Positions 31,528 through 41,035 of a stretch of DNA of 64,000 nucleotides are shown one piece after another; within the stretch, counting starts at the first letter, position 1; each line of letters starts with the position of its first letter. Under the pieces are notes generated by a model. The model had not been told where the DNA came from, ran no database searches, and saw only the letters and a program-made list of their open reading frames with translations. Origin of the DNA: CAWIJK01 sp963836375 (GTDB lineage: Bacteria; Actinomycetota; Acidimicrobiia; Acidimicrobiales; RAAP-2); NCBI GenBank assembly GCA_963836375.1, contig CAWIJK010000004.1, positions 868,001-932,000 of the forward strand, in the 5' to 3' direction. The translations under genes and the position numbers were made by a program.

Positions 31528-33186
31528 TCACTGACCGCCGAGCAGAGCCGAGACCGCCGGCAGCAGTGCCGGGTCGATGACCTGTTCCACGCCGGCGGTG
31601 GTGAAGTGCACGCCGTCGGGGGCACGCACGGCGACCCCGTCGACCACCGGGTCGTACTGCCCGCTCGGATCGACAAGGCCGTGGAGGTCGAACACCTGGA
31701 CCCAGCCGAGACCGGCGCTCACCTGCTCGAGGACGGCGTTGTAGGCGTCGACGAGGTCCGGCGGGGTCCCGTCCCCGAAGTACGGGGCGGTAGCGGCCAG
31801 CACCGGTGCCCCCTGTGCGTGGAGGATCCCGAGGACCTGGCCCAGGCGGGCGCCGACGGCCTGGGAGTAGGCGGGGCTGTTCGCCATGTCAGCCATGGCC
31901 CCGTCGAACAACTGGGGCTGGGACTCCCAGTAGCCCGAGAGGAAGATCACGGCGTCGGGATGCCACCCGTCGACCGCCCAGCGGTACTGCTGGGCCCAGG
32001 CGGCGCAGGCCGGCTGGGGGGCCATGGTCCCCCCGCCCACCCAGGGGGTCATCGGGGGGTCGCCGGTGATCCCGCAGCCGGGCATCGCCCCGTTGAAGAC
32101 GGCCACGTTCGAGGTGACGAGGCCGGTGTCGAAGCCGATCTGGAAGGCCAGGGAATCGCCGGCGACCAGCACCCGGGGCGGCCCCGAACGGCTGGTCTGG
32201 GGGCCGGGCCGGGCCGCCATCACGGCCACGACCGGCGGTTGGGGGGTGAGGGTGAGCGGGTAGCTCGCCGGGGTCAGGGGTGCGACCGCCGACCCCTCGA
32301 AGGGGGCGTCGCCGAAGCTGAAGATCCCCCCGTCGGCCGCCACCAGCCAGTAGCCGGCGCCGTCGGGGGTGGCCGCCATGCCCACGATGGGCTTGTCGAG
32401 CGGCCGGCCACCGGTCGAGCCGAAGAACCCGGCGTCGCCGAAGCTGAAGATCCCCCCGTCGGCCGCCACCAGCCAGTAGCCGGCGCCGTCGGGGGTGGCC
32501 GCCATGCCCACGATGGGCTTGTCGAGCGGCCGGCCACCGGTCGAGCCGAAGAACCCGGCGTCGCCGAAGCTGAAGATCCCCCCGTCGGCCGCCACCAGCC
32601 AGTAGCCGGCGCCGTCGGGGGCGGCCGCCATGCCCACGATGGGCTGGTCGAGCGGCCGGCCACCGGTCGAGCCGAAGAACCCGGCGTCGCCGAAGCTGAA
32701 GATCCCCCCGTCGGCCGCCACCAGCCAGTAGCCGGCGCCGTCGGGGGTGGCCGCCATGCCCACGATGGGCTGGTCGAGCGGGAGCCCACCGGTCGAGCCG
32801 AAGAACCCGGCGTCGCCGAAGCTGAAGATCCCCCCGTCGGCCGCCACCAGCCAGTAGCCGGCGCCGTCGGGGGTGGCCGCCATGCCCACGACGGGCTGGT
32901 CGAGCGCGGCGCCGGTGGTGTCGCCGTAGAACCCGGCGTCGCCCAGGGTGAAGAGGCGCCCGGAGGTGTCGAGCACCGCGTAGCCGCCATCCCACGGGGC
33001 CGGCGCGCCACTTAGCGCACCGGCGAGCGGACCGGCGGACCGGGATCCCCCCGGCGCCGGGGTGGTGGTCGCCGAGGCCGCCGGGCCCGAACCGAGCACC
33101 GCCAGCGCCAGCGCCAGCGCCAGCACGGCCACGCCCAAGAGCCGCCACCGGCGACCCGACGGCCGTGCCCACCCGCCCCCTGACAC
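31528..33186 (-). CDS. Secreted SGNH-type esterase with five 42-residue tandem repeats
   Basis: The 552-residue protein starts with a signal peptide (RRWRLLGVAVLALALALAVLGSG, cleavage near ASA). The next 250 residues consist of near-identical 42-residue repeats containing GYWLVAADGGIFSFGD and AGFFGSTGG, ending PDGA; five are nearly exact plus diverged flanking copies. The C-terminal 220 residues form an SGNH hydrolase: VLVAGDSLAFQIGFD (Ser block), VIFLSGYWESQ and DGVHFTTAGVEQVIDP (Asp/His block). The repeats resemble a beta-propeller or cell-wall binding module common in Acidimicrobiia secreted proteins. GTG 33186 is the start. It probably acts on cell-envelope or external esters. Confidence 0.85.
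   Translation of the reverse strand: MSGGGWARPSGRRWRLLGVAVLALALALAVLGSGPAASATTTPAPGGSRSAGPLAGALSGAPAPWDGGYAVLDTSGRLFTLGDAGFYGDTTGAALDQPVVGMAATPDGAGYWLVAADGGIFSFGDAGFFGSTGGLPLDQPIVGMAATPDGAGYWLVAADGGIFSFGDAGFFGSTGGRPLDQPIVGMAAAPDGAGYWLVAADGGIFSFGDAGFFGSTGGRPLDKPIVGMAATPDGAGYWLVAADGGIFSFGDAGFFGSTGGRPLDKPIVGMAATPDGAGYWLVAADGGIFSFGDAPFEGSAVAPLTPASYPLTLTPQPPVVAVMAARPGPQTSRSGPPRVLVAGDSLAFQIGFDTGLVTSNVAVFNGAMPGCGITGDPPMTPWVGGGTMAPQPACAAWAQQYRWAVDGWHPDAVIFLSGYWESQPQLFDGAMADMANSPAYSQAVGARLGQVLGILHAQGAPVLAATAPYFGDGTPPDLVDAYNAVLEQVSAGLGWVQVFDLHGLVDPSGQYDPVVDGVAVRAPDGVHFTTAGVEQVIDPALLPAVSALLGGQ
32311..32940 (-). repeat. Five tandem 126-bp coding repeats
   Basis: Units start at 32311, 32437, 32563, 32689 and 32815 and are almost identical at the nucleotide level, differing in a few bases such as the Lys/Gln codon of PLDK/PLDQ. 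The near identity, including third positions, indicates recent expansion or gene conversion. A diverged sixth unit follows to about 33000. Confidence 0.95.
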
Positions 33187-33357
33187 GGTTCACCCACCCC
33201 CTGTCCGGTCCGACGTCCCCTCAGACCGGGCCGAACCTTAGCGGCGGACCGCCGGGGGACGGCGGGCCCGCGCCCCGCCATGACGCGCCGGGCGGCACCG
33301 CCCGGGCCGGCACCGGGGCGGACGAGGCGGGCGGGGTGGCCGAGGCGGCCGGTGGGC

Positions 33358-33363
33358 CACACT
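33358..33363 (+). promoter_or_regulatory. -10-like CACACT before the serine hydrolase gene
   Basis: CACACT ends 7 nt before GTG 33371; same hexamer and placement as before the histidine kinase gene at 17075. Weak match to TANNNT. Confidence 0.2.
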
Positions 33364-33370
33364 TGGGGCC

Positions 33371-34477
33371 GTGGCGCACGCCGACCGACCAGGCCCGGGC
33401 GCCCGGGCGCTCGTCGCCCTCCCGCCCCAGCCCGAGGGCACCCCGTGGCCGGCCGACCGCTGGCCCGAGGGCGACCCGCCGGCCGGGGTCGACCTCGAGG
33501 CCCTGCTCGAGGCGGTGTTCGACGAGGCGGGCCCCCTGGCCCGCACCCTCGCCGTCGTCGTCGTGCACCGGGGGCGGCTGGTGGCCGAGCGCTACGGGGG
33601 CCGGCTCGAGCACCTCGACCGGCCGGCCGAAGTCGTCGGCCCGGACACGGCCCTGCTCAGCTGGTCGATGGCCAAGTCGATGCTCCAGGCGGTGGTCGCC
33701 ACCCTGGTCGAGGAGGGCCGGCTCTCCCTCGACGGTCCCGCTCCGGTCCCCGAGTGGGCCGGGCCCGACGACCCGAGGCGGGCCATCACCGTCGACGACC
33801 TGCTGGCCATGCGAGACGGGCTCGACTTCGCCGAGGACTACGTCGACGCCCGGGCCTCGGACGTGATCGAGATGCTCTTCGGCGCCGGGCAGGCCGACGT
33901 GGCCCACTTCGGCGCGCGGCGGGGGTTGGCGGCGCCCCCGGGCGAGCGCTTCAACTACTCGTCGGGGACCACCAACGTCCTGTCGGGCATCGTGGCCCGC
34001 GAGGTCGGCCCCGGCCAGCCCTACCGGCGCTTCCTCATCGAGCGGCTGTTCGGGCCGACCGGGATGACCTCGGCCACCGCCACCTTCGACGAGGCGGGCA
34101 CCTGGGTGGCCTCCTCCTACGTCCACGCCACCGCCCGGGACTTCGCCCGCTTCGGCCTGCTCTACCTGCGCGACGGCGTGTGGGACGGCCGCCGCGTCGT
34201 GGCGCCCGGGTGGGTGGACCGGGCCCGCACGCCCCGCTCGGTCGACCCGACCGACGGCGCCCTCTACGGCTCGCACTGGTGGGTGGGCGACGACGGCTAC
34301 GGCACCTTCCGCTGCGCGGGCTACGAGGGCCAGCGCATCGTGGTCTGCCCGGCCCTGGACCTGGTCGTGGTCCGCCTGGGCAAGACCCCGGCCGAGCGGT
34401 ACCCGGCGCTCGACCGCTGGGTGGCCGGCGTGGTGGACGCCTTCGCCGCCGCGACGGGCGTTCAGGCCCCCTCGTAG
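33371..34477 (+). CDS. Beta-lactamase-fold serine hydrolase (class C-like)
   Basis: The 368-residue protein has the S-x-x-K motif in LLSWSMAKSMLQAVVA, a Y-x-S/G element in ERFNYSSGTTNVLSGIVARE, LLAMRDGLDFAEDY and a C-terminal GSHWWVGDDGYGTFRCAGYEGQRIVV in place of KTG. This is the AmpC/esterase EstB/PBP4*-like family (PF00144). No signal peptide is evident, so it is probably cytoplasmic and an esterase or amidase rather than a penicillin-degrading enzyme. Starts with GTG 33371; its last 16 nt overlap convergent pyrE. Confidence 0.82.
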   Translation: MAHADRPGPGARALVALPPQPEGTPWPADRWPEGDPPAGVDLEALLEAVFDEAGPLARTLAVVVVHRGRLVAERYGGRLEHLDRPAEVVGPDTALLSWSMAKSMLQAVVATLVEEGRLSLDGPAPVPEWAGPDDPRRAITVDDLLAMRDGLDFAEDYVDARASDVIEMLFGAGQADVAHFGARRGLAAPPGERFNYSSGTTNVLSGIVAREVGPGQPYRRFLIERLFGPTGMTSATATFDEAGTWVASSYVHATARDFARFGLLYLRDGVWDGRRVVAPGWVDRARTPRSVDPTDGALYGSHWWVGDDGYGTFRCAGYEGQRIVVCPALDLVVVRLGKTPAERYPALDRWVAGVVDAFAAATGVQAPS

Positions 34478-35028
34478 TCAAAGCCGAGGTCCGGGGCGCT
34501 CAGCAGGGCCCGGAACTCGAGCCCCTCCGCGGCGGCCATGGCCGCCGCCGTCCCCCCCCGGTCGACCACGGCCACGAGGAGGACCGGCTCGGCCCCGGCC
34601 TGGCGGACGGCCCGGGCCGCCTCGAGGAGCGAGGTCCCCCGGGTGACGGTGTCCTCGGTGACCACCACCTTGTCCCCCAGGTCGAGGGCGCCGGCGATCC
34701 TGCCCCCGGCGCCGTGGTCCTTGGCCTCCTTGCGGACACTGAAGGCCTTGAGGGCCCGTCCCCGGGTGGCCGCCACCCCGGCGGTGACGAAGGCCACCGG
34801 GTCGGCCCCCATGGTGAGCCCACCGATGGCGGTGGCGTCATCGGGGGCCACGGCGAGCACGGCGTCGGCCACCAAGAGCATGGCCTCGGGCCGGCACACC
34901 GTCTGCTTGGCGTCGATGAACCAGCTCGAGCGCCGGCCCGACTTCAAGACGAAGTCGCCCCGGCGCACCGAGTGGCTGAGCAGGTGCTGGCGCAGGGCGT
35001 CGAAGCCGGTCTCGGGCAGCGCGCTCAT
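34462..35028 (-). CDS. pyrE: Orotate phosphoribosyltransferase
   Basis: The 188-residue protein has the type I PRTase PRPP motif VVVTEDTVTRGTS (DD replaced by ED), SGRRSSWFIDAKQTV near the N terminus and GADPVAFV with FSVRKEAKDHG, the OPRTase catalytic loop. It makes OMP from orotate and PRPP. ATG 35028 gives an ATGA overlap with the purM stop; GTG 35034 is possible. It is the only pyrimidine gene and ends the purF-purM-pyrE unit. Confidence 0.9.
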   Translation of the reverse strand: MSALPETGFDALRQHLLSHSVRRGDFVLKSGRRSSWFIDAKQTVCRPEAMLLVADAVLAVAPDDATAIGGLTMGADPVAFVTAGVAATRGRALKAFSVRKEAKDHGAGGRIAGALDLGDKVVVTEDTVTRGTSLLEAARAVRQAGAEPVLLVAVVDRGGTAAAMAAAEGLEFRALLSAPDLGFDYEGA

Positions 35029-36100
35029 CGCCACCGCACCGTGCCCGTTCCCCCGCCGGCCACCTCACCCACGACGACCCCGGGGCGCCCGGCCGTGGCC
35101 AGCGCGCCGAGCACGGCGTCGGTCGAGCCCGCCGCACAGACGAGCACCATGCCCAGTCCGAGGTTGAACACCCGGGACATCTCCTCGTCGGCCACCTCGC
35201 CCAACCGCTCGATCTCGCCGAAGATCGCCGGCACCTCCCAGGCCCCCCGCCGGACCACCGCGTCACAGCCCCCGGGGAGCGCCCGGGCCAGGTTGCCGGC
35301 GATCCCGCCCCCGGTGATGTGGGCGCAGGCGTGCACCCCGCCGGTGGCCGCCGCGGCCAGGACGGCCGGCGCGTAGATCACCGAGGGGCGGAGCAGCTCG
35401 TCGGCCAACGAGTGCGGCGCCCCGGGCCACGCCGGGCCGTCGAGGGCCCGCTCGGCCCGCTCGACCAGCACGTGGCGGGCCAGGGTGTAGCCGTTGGAGC
35501 GCAGTCCCGGTGAGGCCAGCCCGACCAGGACGTCACCCGGGCGCACCCGGTCGGGGCCCAGCATCGAGCGTCGCCCGACCGCCCCCACCGCGAACCCGGC
35601 GAGGTCCAGGTCGTCGGGTGCCATGGCCCCGGGGTGCTCGGCCGTCTCGCCGCCGAGCAGGGCGCAGCCGGCCTGCCGGCAGCCCTCGGCCACCCCGGAC
35701 ACCACCGCCTCGATGCGCTCGGGCACGAGCACGCCCACCGCGATGTAGTCGAGCAGGAACAGCGGCTCGGCCCCGGCGCACACCAGGTCGTCGACGCACA
35801 TGGCCACCAGGTCGATGCCGACGGTGCCGTAGCGGCCGGTGGCCCGGGCCACCAGCAGCTTGGTCCCCACCCCGTCGGTCGACGACACGAGAACCGGGTC
35901 GCTCGGTAGCGGTCGGTGTCGAGGGCGAACAGCCCGCCGAAGCCGCCGATCCCCCCCAGCACCCCGGGCCGGGCGGTCGAGGCCACCACGTCTTTGATCC
36001 GCTCGACGGCGGCCTCCCCGGCCGCGATGTCCACCCCGGCGCCGGCGTAGGTGGCGGACCCCCGGCCGGCGTGCCCGGTCGGCTCGGGCGCGGCGGGCAC
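35025..36100 (-). CDS. purM: Phosphoribosylformylglycinamidine cyclo-ligase, apparent frameshift
   Basis: The N-terminal part (TYAGAGVDIAAGEAAVERIKDVV, GVLGGIGGFGGLFALDTDRYR) reads from GTG 36100, and the rest (DPVLVSSTDGVGTKLLVARATGRYG, ALLGGETAEHPG, HITGGGIAGNLAR) reads in another frame to 35025. The break is at about 35904, where one base is missing after DRYR. Both parts are fully PurM-like, about 358 codons together, as usual for the family. It converts FGAM to AIR. Since purM is normally needed for purine prototrophy, a sequence error is the likely explanation. Starts 5 nt after the purF stop. Confidence 0.88.
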
Positions 36101-36104
36101 GCGG

Positions 36105-37641
36105 TCAGACCCCCGGCAGCGCCGCCTGCAGGGCGACGGCCGGCTCGGCCCGGGCGCCGGGGTCGAGCGGGTCGGCGCCGCTGCGACCGGCGGTGAGGTC
36201 GACAGGGACCGGGACCGGGTAGTCCCCGGTCAGGCAGGCGTCGCAGAACCCCGCGCCCGGCGCGTCGATCGCCGCCTTGAGGTTCTCGAGGCTGATGTAG
36301 GCGAGCGAGTCCGCCCCCAGGCACTTTTTCGATCTCGGGCACCGACAGGTGGGCGGCCAGCAGCTCGTCGCGGTTGGGCGTGTCGATCCCGTAGAAGCAG
36401 GGCCAGCGGAAGGGGGGCGAGGAGATGCGCAGGTGGACCTCTCGGGCCCCGGCGTCGCGCAGCATGGCGACGATGGCCCGGATGGTGGTCGAGCGCACGA
36501 TGGAGTCGTCCACCACCACCAGGCGCTTGCCGGCGATGTTGTCTCGCAGCGGGTTCAGCTTGCGCCGCACCCCGTCGACCCGGGCCTGCTGGTCCGGCGA
36601 GATGAAGGTGCGGCCGATGTAGCGGTTCTTGACCAGGCCCTGGCCGTAGGGGATGCCGCTCGCCCGGGCGTAGCCCTCGGCCGCCGGCACGCCCGAGTCG
36701 GGCACGCCCATCACCAGGTCGGCCTCGACCGGGGCCTGGGCGGCCAGCAGTTCGCCCATCCGCCGGCGGGTCCCGTGGACCTCGCGGCCGTAGAGGCGGC
36801 TGTCGGGCCGGGCGAAGTAGACGAACTCGAAGATGCACAGGTGCGGCCGGACCCGCTCGGGCGCGAACAGCTGCTCGGCGTGGACCCCGTCCGCGTCGAT
36901 CATCACCAGCTCGCCCGGGTCGAGCTCGCGCACGAAGGCGGCCCCAATCACGTCGAGGGCCGGCGATTCGGAGGCCAGCACCCAGCCCTCGGGTCGGTCG
37001 ACGGGCCCGAGGCGGCCGAGGCACAGAGGCCGGAAGCCCTGGGGGTCGCGCACCCCGTAGAGGTGGGCGGCGTCGAGGAGGACGAAGCTGAAGGCGCCCC
37101 GGACGTCGGGGAGCACCGCCCGCAGGGCCGGGCGCAGGTCGTCGTCGGCGCCGTGGTGGCCGTCGTCGGGATGGTGGTGGGCCACCAGTTCGGCCACCAC
37201 GTCGCTGTCGGTGGCCACCATGCCCGGCAGCATCCCGGCCCGGTCGGCCAGCTCGGCCGTGTTGGTCAGGTTGCCGTTGTGGCCGAGGGCGAAGCCGGCC
37301 CGCCCCACCGGCCGGTAGACCGGCTGGGCGGCGGCCCAGTCCGAAGAACCGTGGGTGGAGTACCGGGTGTGGCCGATGGCCAGGTCCCCGGGCAGGCCGG
37401 ACAGGGTCCGCTCGTCGAACACCGCGGTGACCAGACCCATGTCCTTGACCACGGTGATGGTCTCGCCGTCGCTCACCGCCATGCCGGCCGACTCCTGGCC
37501 GCGGTGCTGCAGGGCGTAGATGCCGTCGAAGGTCAGCTGGGCCGCGACACGCCCGGGTGCGTACACCCCGAAGACCCCGCAGGCTTCCTTCACCGTCCGG
37601 CCCTCTGCCTCGCTGCTCTGGGGTCCGGCCACCCGGCGCAC
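36105..37641 (-). CDS. purF: Amidophosphoribosyltransferase, apparent frameshift near the 3' end
   Basis: An N-terminal glutamine amidotransferase domain has the propeptide-exposed nucleophile in VKEACGVFGVYAPG (Cys about 21), IGHTRYSTHGSSDW and FALGHNGNLTN. A PRTase domain has VVVDDSIVRSTT. After LSVPEIEK the frame is lost; one base fewer in the A5 run (T5 at 36325-36329 on the plus strand) restores KCLGADSLAYISLENLKAAID and the C terminus to TGA at 36105. Its first step makes phosphoribosylamine. GTG 37641 is taken as start; GTG 37593, just before Glu-Ala-Cys, is possible. Confidence 0.88.
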
Positions 37642-37715
37642 GGGCGCGCGCCGACCGGGGTCCCCTGGTCGTTCACGGCCATTCTCCCACAGGCCCCGTC
37701 GTCGTGACGCGCCGG

Positions 37716-37721
37716 TAACCT
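37716..37721 (+). promoter_or_regulatory. -10-like TAACCT, leaderless promoter of the PHP gene
   Basis: TAACCT ends 9 nt before GTG 37731, within the gap shared with the divergent purF start. Confidence 0.35.
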
Positions 37722-37730
37722 CGGCCCGGC

Positions 37731-38573
37731 GTGATCGACCTGCACCTCCACTCGAGCCTGTCGGACGGGACCGACCCGCCGGGCCGGATCGCCGAGCTGG
37801 CGGCGGCCGCCGGGTGCCGCGCGCTCGCCCTCACCGACCACGACACGCTCGAGGGGACCGCCGAGGTCGCCCGGCGCGCCGGCGAGCTGGGGCTCACCGC
37901 GGTGCCCGGCTGCGAGCTCTCGTGCTCGTTCGGGGGCCGGGGGGCCCACGTCCTGGTCTACTGGGTCGACCCCGACGACAGCGACCTCGGCGCCGAGCTG
38001 GTCCGGCTGCGGGCGGACCGGGTGGACCGCAACCGGGCCCTGGTGGCCCGCCTGGGCGAGCTCGGGATGCCCATCTCCTACGACGAGGTGGTGGCCGAGG
38101 CCCACACCGAGACCTCGGTCGGCCGGCCGCACGTGGCCGCGGTGCTGGTCCGCCACGGGGCGGCCAGCTCGATCCCCGACGCCTTCGATCGCTGGCTGGC
38201 CCGGGGCCGGCCGGCCCACGTGCCCAAGGCCCGACTGGCCATGGCCGACGCCTGCGCCCTGGCCCGGGGGGCAGGCGGGGTGGCGGTGCTGGCTCACCCC
38301 CTCACCCTGGGGCTCTCCGGGCGCCAGCTGGACGCGGCCGTGGCCGAGCTGGCCGCCGCGGGCTTCGCCGGCCTCGAGGCCCGCTACGCCCGCTACGACC
38401 GCCACCAACGGGCGGCCCTGGTCCGCCTGGCCCAGCGCCACGGCCTGGTGGCCACCGGTGGGTCCGACTACCACGGGACGGTCAAGGCCGGCCTGGCCGT
38501 GGGCGTCGGGCTGGGCGACCTGGCGGTGCCCGACGAGACCCTCGACGCCCTGGCCGCCCGCCGGGCGGGCTGA
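37731..38573 (+). CDS. PHP-domain phosphoesterase (RNase AM/YciV-like)
   Basis: The 280-residue protein starts MIDLHLHSSLSDGTDPP (metal motif H-x-H), then ALTDHDTLEG, PGCELSCSF, SVGRPHVAAVLV, GVAVLAHPLT and a final GGSDYHG, together the metal ligands of the polymerase/histidinol-phosphatase superfamily. This set matches YciV/TrpH-type 3',5'-nucleoside bisphosphate phosphatase/5'-3' exoribonuclease proteins. It sits between purF and purL on the opposite strand. Substrate is inferred from the family. Confidence 0.85.
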   Translation: MIDLHLHSSLSDGTDPPGRIAELAAAAGCRALALTDHDTLEGTAEVARRAGELGLTAVPGCELSCSFGGRGAHVLVYWVDPDDSDLGAELVRLRADRVDRNRALVARLGELGMPISYDEVVAEAHTETSVGRPHVAAVLVRHGAASSIPDAFDRWLARGRPAHVPKARLAMADACALARGAGGVAVLAHPLTLGLSGRQLDAAVAELAAAGFAGLEARYARYDRHQRAALVRLAQRHGLVATGGSDYHGTVKAGLAVGVGLGDLAVPDETLDALAARRAG

Positions 38574-38597
38574 GCACCGGCCCCGGCCGCCGGCGGG

Positions 38598-40874
38598 TCA
38601 GGGCGCCTCTTCGAGCCCGTCGCCGACGGCGTCGGGCAGGGCGCCGGCCCAGGCCGCCGTCGCCTCGGCCACCGACACGTCGAGGACGCCGGCCACCCCG
38701 AGCCGGTCCCCGCCGGCCACCCCGAGGACCCGGGCCGCGACGCCGGCGGCGGCGGCCCGGGCCGCCACCTCGTCGGGCCGGTCGGTGGCCACCACCACCC
38801 GGGAGGCCAGCTCGCTGAAGACCTCGGCCGGACCAGACAGCGCGGCGGTGACCAGGCCCACCCCGCTGCGCACCGCCATCTCGGCCAGGGCCACGGCCAG
38901 GCCGCCGGCCGAGACGTCGTGGGCCCCGCACAACGGGCCGTCGCCCCCCGCCACCGTCTCGGTCACGAGGGCGCACACCAGGTCGGCCAGCCGTCGGTGG
39001 GCGTCCAGGTCGAGTGGGGCCAGGGCACCGCCGCGGCGGCCCCGGCGCTCGACGGCCCAGCGGCTGGCCCCGAGCGGGTGGGGGTCGGTGCCCTCGGGCG
39101 AGTCGGGCCGTCCGAGCACCAGCACCGTCGCCCCCTCGGTCCAGCCGGCCCCGGGGGGACGGCGGGCCAGCCGCTCGACCAGCCCCAGGGTGCCCACGAC
39201 CGGGGTCGGGTCGATGTCGGCCCCGCCGCTCTCGTTGTAGAAGCTGACGTTGCCCCCGACGACGGGCAGGCCCAACCCCGAGCACGCCTCGGCCATGCCG
39301 TCGACCGCCTCGGACAGCTGCCACATGACCTCGGGGTGCTCGGGGTTGCCGAAGTTGAGGCAGTTGACGACGGCCACCGCCCGGGCGCCCACGCAGGCCA
39401 GGTTGAGGACCCCCTCGGCCACCACCATGGCGGTGCCCGCCCGCGGGTCGAGGGCGCACCAGCGCGGCGCCGAGTCGGTCGACACGGCCAGGCCGCGCTC
39501 GCTGGCCGGGAGGCCGGGGCCGGCCAGGCGCAGCAGGGCGGCGTCGCCGCCGGGCCCCTCGACGGTGTTCAAGAAGAGCTGGTGGTCGTACTGGCGGTAC
39601 ACCCAGCTGGCGTCGGCCACCATGGCCAGCAGGTCGGCCGTCCACCTTGCGGTGTCCCCGTCGACCTCGGGCCGGTCGGCCCGGCGGGCCGCCAGGTCGG
39701 CCGGTGGGGCCGCCGGGCGGTCGTAAAGGGGGGCGTCGTCGGCCAACGACGAGGCCGGCACGTCAGCCAGCACCGGCCCGGCGGCGCCCTGGCGGATGCG
39801 CAGGCGCCCGGCCTCGTCGGTGACCACCCCGACGACGGTGGCCCGGACCTCCCAGCGCCCGCAGACCTCGGACACCGCCGGCCAGTCGGCCGGGGTGACG
39901 ATGGCCAGCATCCGCTCCTGGCTCTCGCTGGTCATCACCTCCCAGGGCTCCATCCCCGCCTCGCGCCGGGGCACCGCGGTGACGTCGACGTCCATGCCGA
40001 CCCCGCCCCGGGCCGCCGTCTCGGCGGTGGCGCAGGCAAGGCCGGCGCCACCGAGGTCCTGGATGCCCACGACCAGCCGTTGGTCCAAGAGGGCCAGGCA
40101 GGCCTCGATGAGGCGCTTCTCCTCGAAGGGGTCCCCGACCTGGACGCTCGGCCGCTTGGCGTCGTCGGCCGGCCCGGCGTCGTCGCCCGAGAACCCGGCC
40201 GAGGCCAACACGCTCACCCCGCCGATGCCGTCGCGCCCGGTCGAGGACCCGAGCAGGACGGCCAGGTTGCCCACCCCCGAGGCGGCCCCGAGGACCAGGC
40301 GGTCGACCGGCAGGGCGCCAAGGCACAGCACGTTGACCAACGGGTTCTGCGCGTAACAGGGGTCGAAGGTGAGTTCGCCGCCGACGGTGGGGACCCCGAC
40401 CGAGTTGCCGTACCCCGAGATCCCGGCCACCACTCCCTCGAAGAGCCACCGCTGCCTGGCCTCGTCGAGGGGGCCGAAGAACAGCGGGTCCATGACGGCC
40501 AGCGGTCGGGCCCCCATGGTGAAGATGTCCCGCAGGATGCCGCCCACACCGGTCGCCGCCCCCTGGTAGGGCTCGATGGCCGAGGGGTGGTTGTGGCTCT
40601 CGATGCGGATGGCCACCGCGATCCCGTCACCGGCGTCGACGACGCCCGCGTTCTCGCCCGGCCCGACCAGCACCCCCTCGCCCGCGGTGGGCAGCCGCCG
40701 CAGGTGCAGACGGGACGACTTGTACGAGCAGTGCTCGCTCCACATCACCGCGTAGAGGGCGAGCTCGAGGCGGTTGGGCTCGCGCCCGAGGATGCCCACG
40801 ATCTCGGCCAGCTCGCCGTCGGTCAGCCCCAGGGCCCGGTGCAGCGGCTCGGTGTCGGGCACCGTGGGGGACAT
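38598..40874 (-). CDS. purL: Phosphoribosylformylglycinamidine synthase subunit II
   Basis: A 758-residue small-type PurL with MWSEHCSYKSSRLHLRRLP, HNHPSAIEPYQGAATGVGGILRDIF, VPTVGGELTFDPCY and the second-half VVGGNVSFYNESGG and GAHDVSAGGLAVALAEMA, the duplicated AIRS-like ATPase halves. It works with PurS and PurQ, both encoded 1.2-2.2 kb upstream on the same strand, to convert FGAR to FGAM. ATG 40874 lies 6 nt after a TAGGTT box, so it appears to be transcribed separately and leaderless. Confidence 0.94.
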   Translation of the reverse strand: MSPTVPDTEPLHRALGLTDGELAEIVGILGREPNRLELALYAVMWSEHCSYKSSRLHLRRLPTAGEGVLVGPGENAGVVDAGDGIAVAIRIESHNHPSAIEPYQGAATGVGGILRDIFTMGARPLAVMDPLFFGPLDEARQRWLFEGVVAGISGYGNSVGVPTVGGELTFDPCYAQNPLVNVLCLGALPVDRLVLGAASGVGNLAVLLGSSTGRDGIGGVSVLASAGFSGDDAGPADDAKRPSVQVGDPFEEKRLIEACLALLDQRLVVGIQDLGGAGLACATAETAARGGVGMDVDVTAVPRREAGMEPWEVMTSESQERMLAIVTPADWPAVSEVCGRWEVRATVVGVVTDEAGRLRIRQGAAGPVLADVPASSLADDAPLYDRPAAPPADLAARRADRPEVDGDTARWTADLLAMVADASWVYRQYDHQLFLNTVEGPGGDAALLRLAGPGLPASERGLAVSTDSAPRWCALDPRAGTAMVVAEGVLNLACVGARAVAVVNCLNFGNPEHPEVMWQLSEAVDGMAEACSGLGLPVVGGNVSFYNESGGADIDPTPVVGTLGLVERLARRPPGAGWTEGATVLVLGRPDSPEGTDPHPLGASRWAVERRGRRGGALAPLDLDAHRRLADLVCALVTETVAGGDGPLCGAHDVSAGGLAVALAEMAVRSGVGLVTAALSGPAEVFSELASRVVVATDRPDEVAARAAAAGVAARVLGVAGGDRLGVAGVLDVSVAEATAAWAGALPDAVGDGLEEAP

Positions 40875-40880
40875 GGCCCC

Positions 40881-40886
40881 AACCTA
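40881..40886 (-). promoter_or_regulatory. -10-like TAGGTT, leaderless promoter of purL
   Basis: Minus-strand TAGGTT ends 6 nt before ATG 40874. Confidence 0.45.
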
Positions 40887-41035
40887 GCGGCGGCCACCGC
40901 CGGCCCCCGGCGACCGTCGGCCCGGTCGTCCGCACCCTGAGCCCCGTGCGCTGTGTCCCGTGCGAGCTGTGAGTGGCGATGGGCGAGGTGCGATGAGCGA
41001 TGTGGCGGGTCCACCGGGGCCCGTGGGCCGGGTCC

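Noticed and set aside
32311..32940. Regular repeats that might suggest a CRISPR array
   Set aside because: Units are 126 bp, contiguous without spacers and in frame within a secreted esterase gene.
37590..37690. About 30-codon ORF overlapping the start of purF as a regulatory leader
   Set aside because: It ends in a GTGA at an internal purF GTG, but there is no ribosome site or attenuator-like structure to support it.
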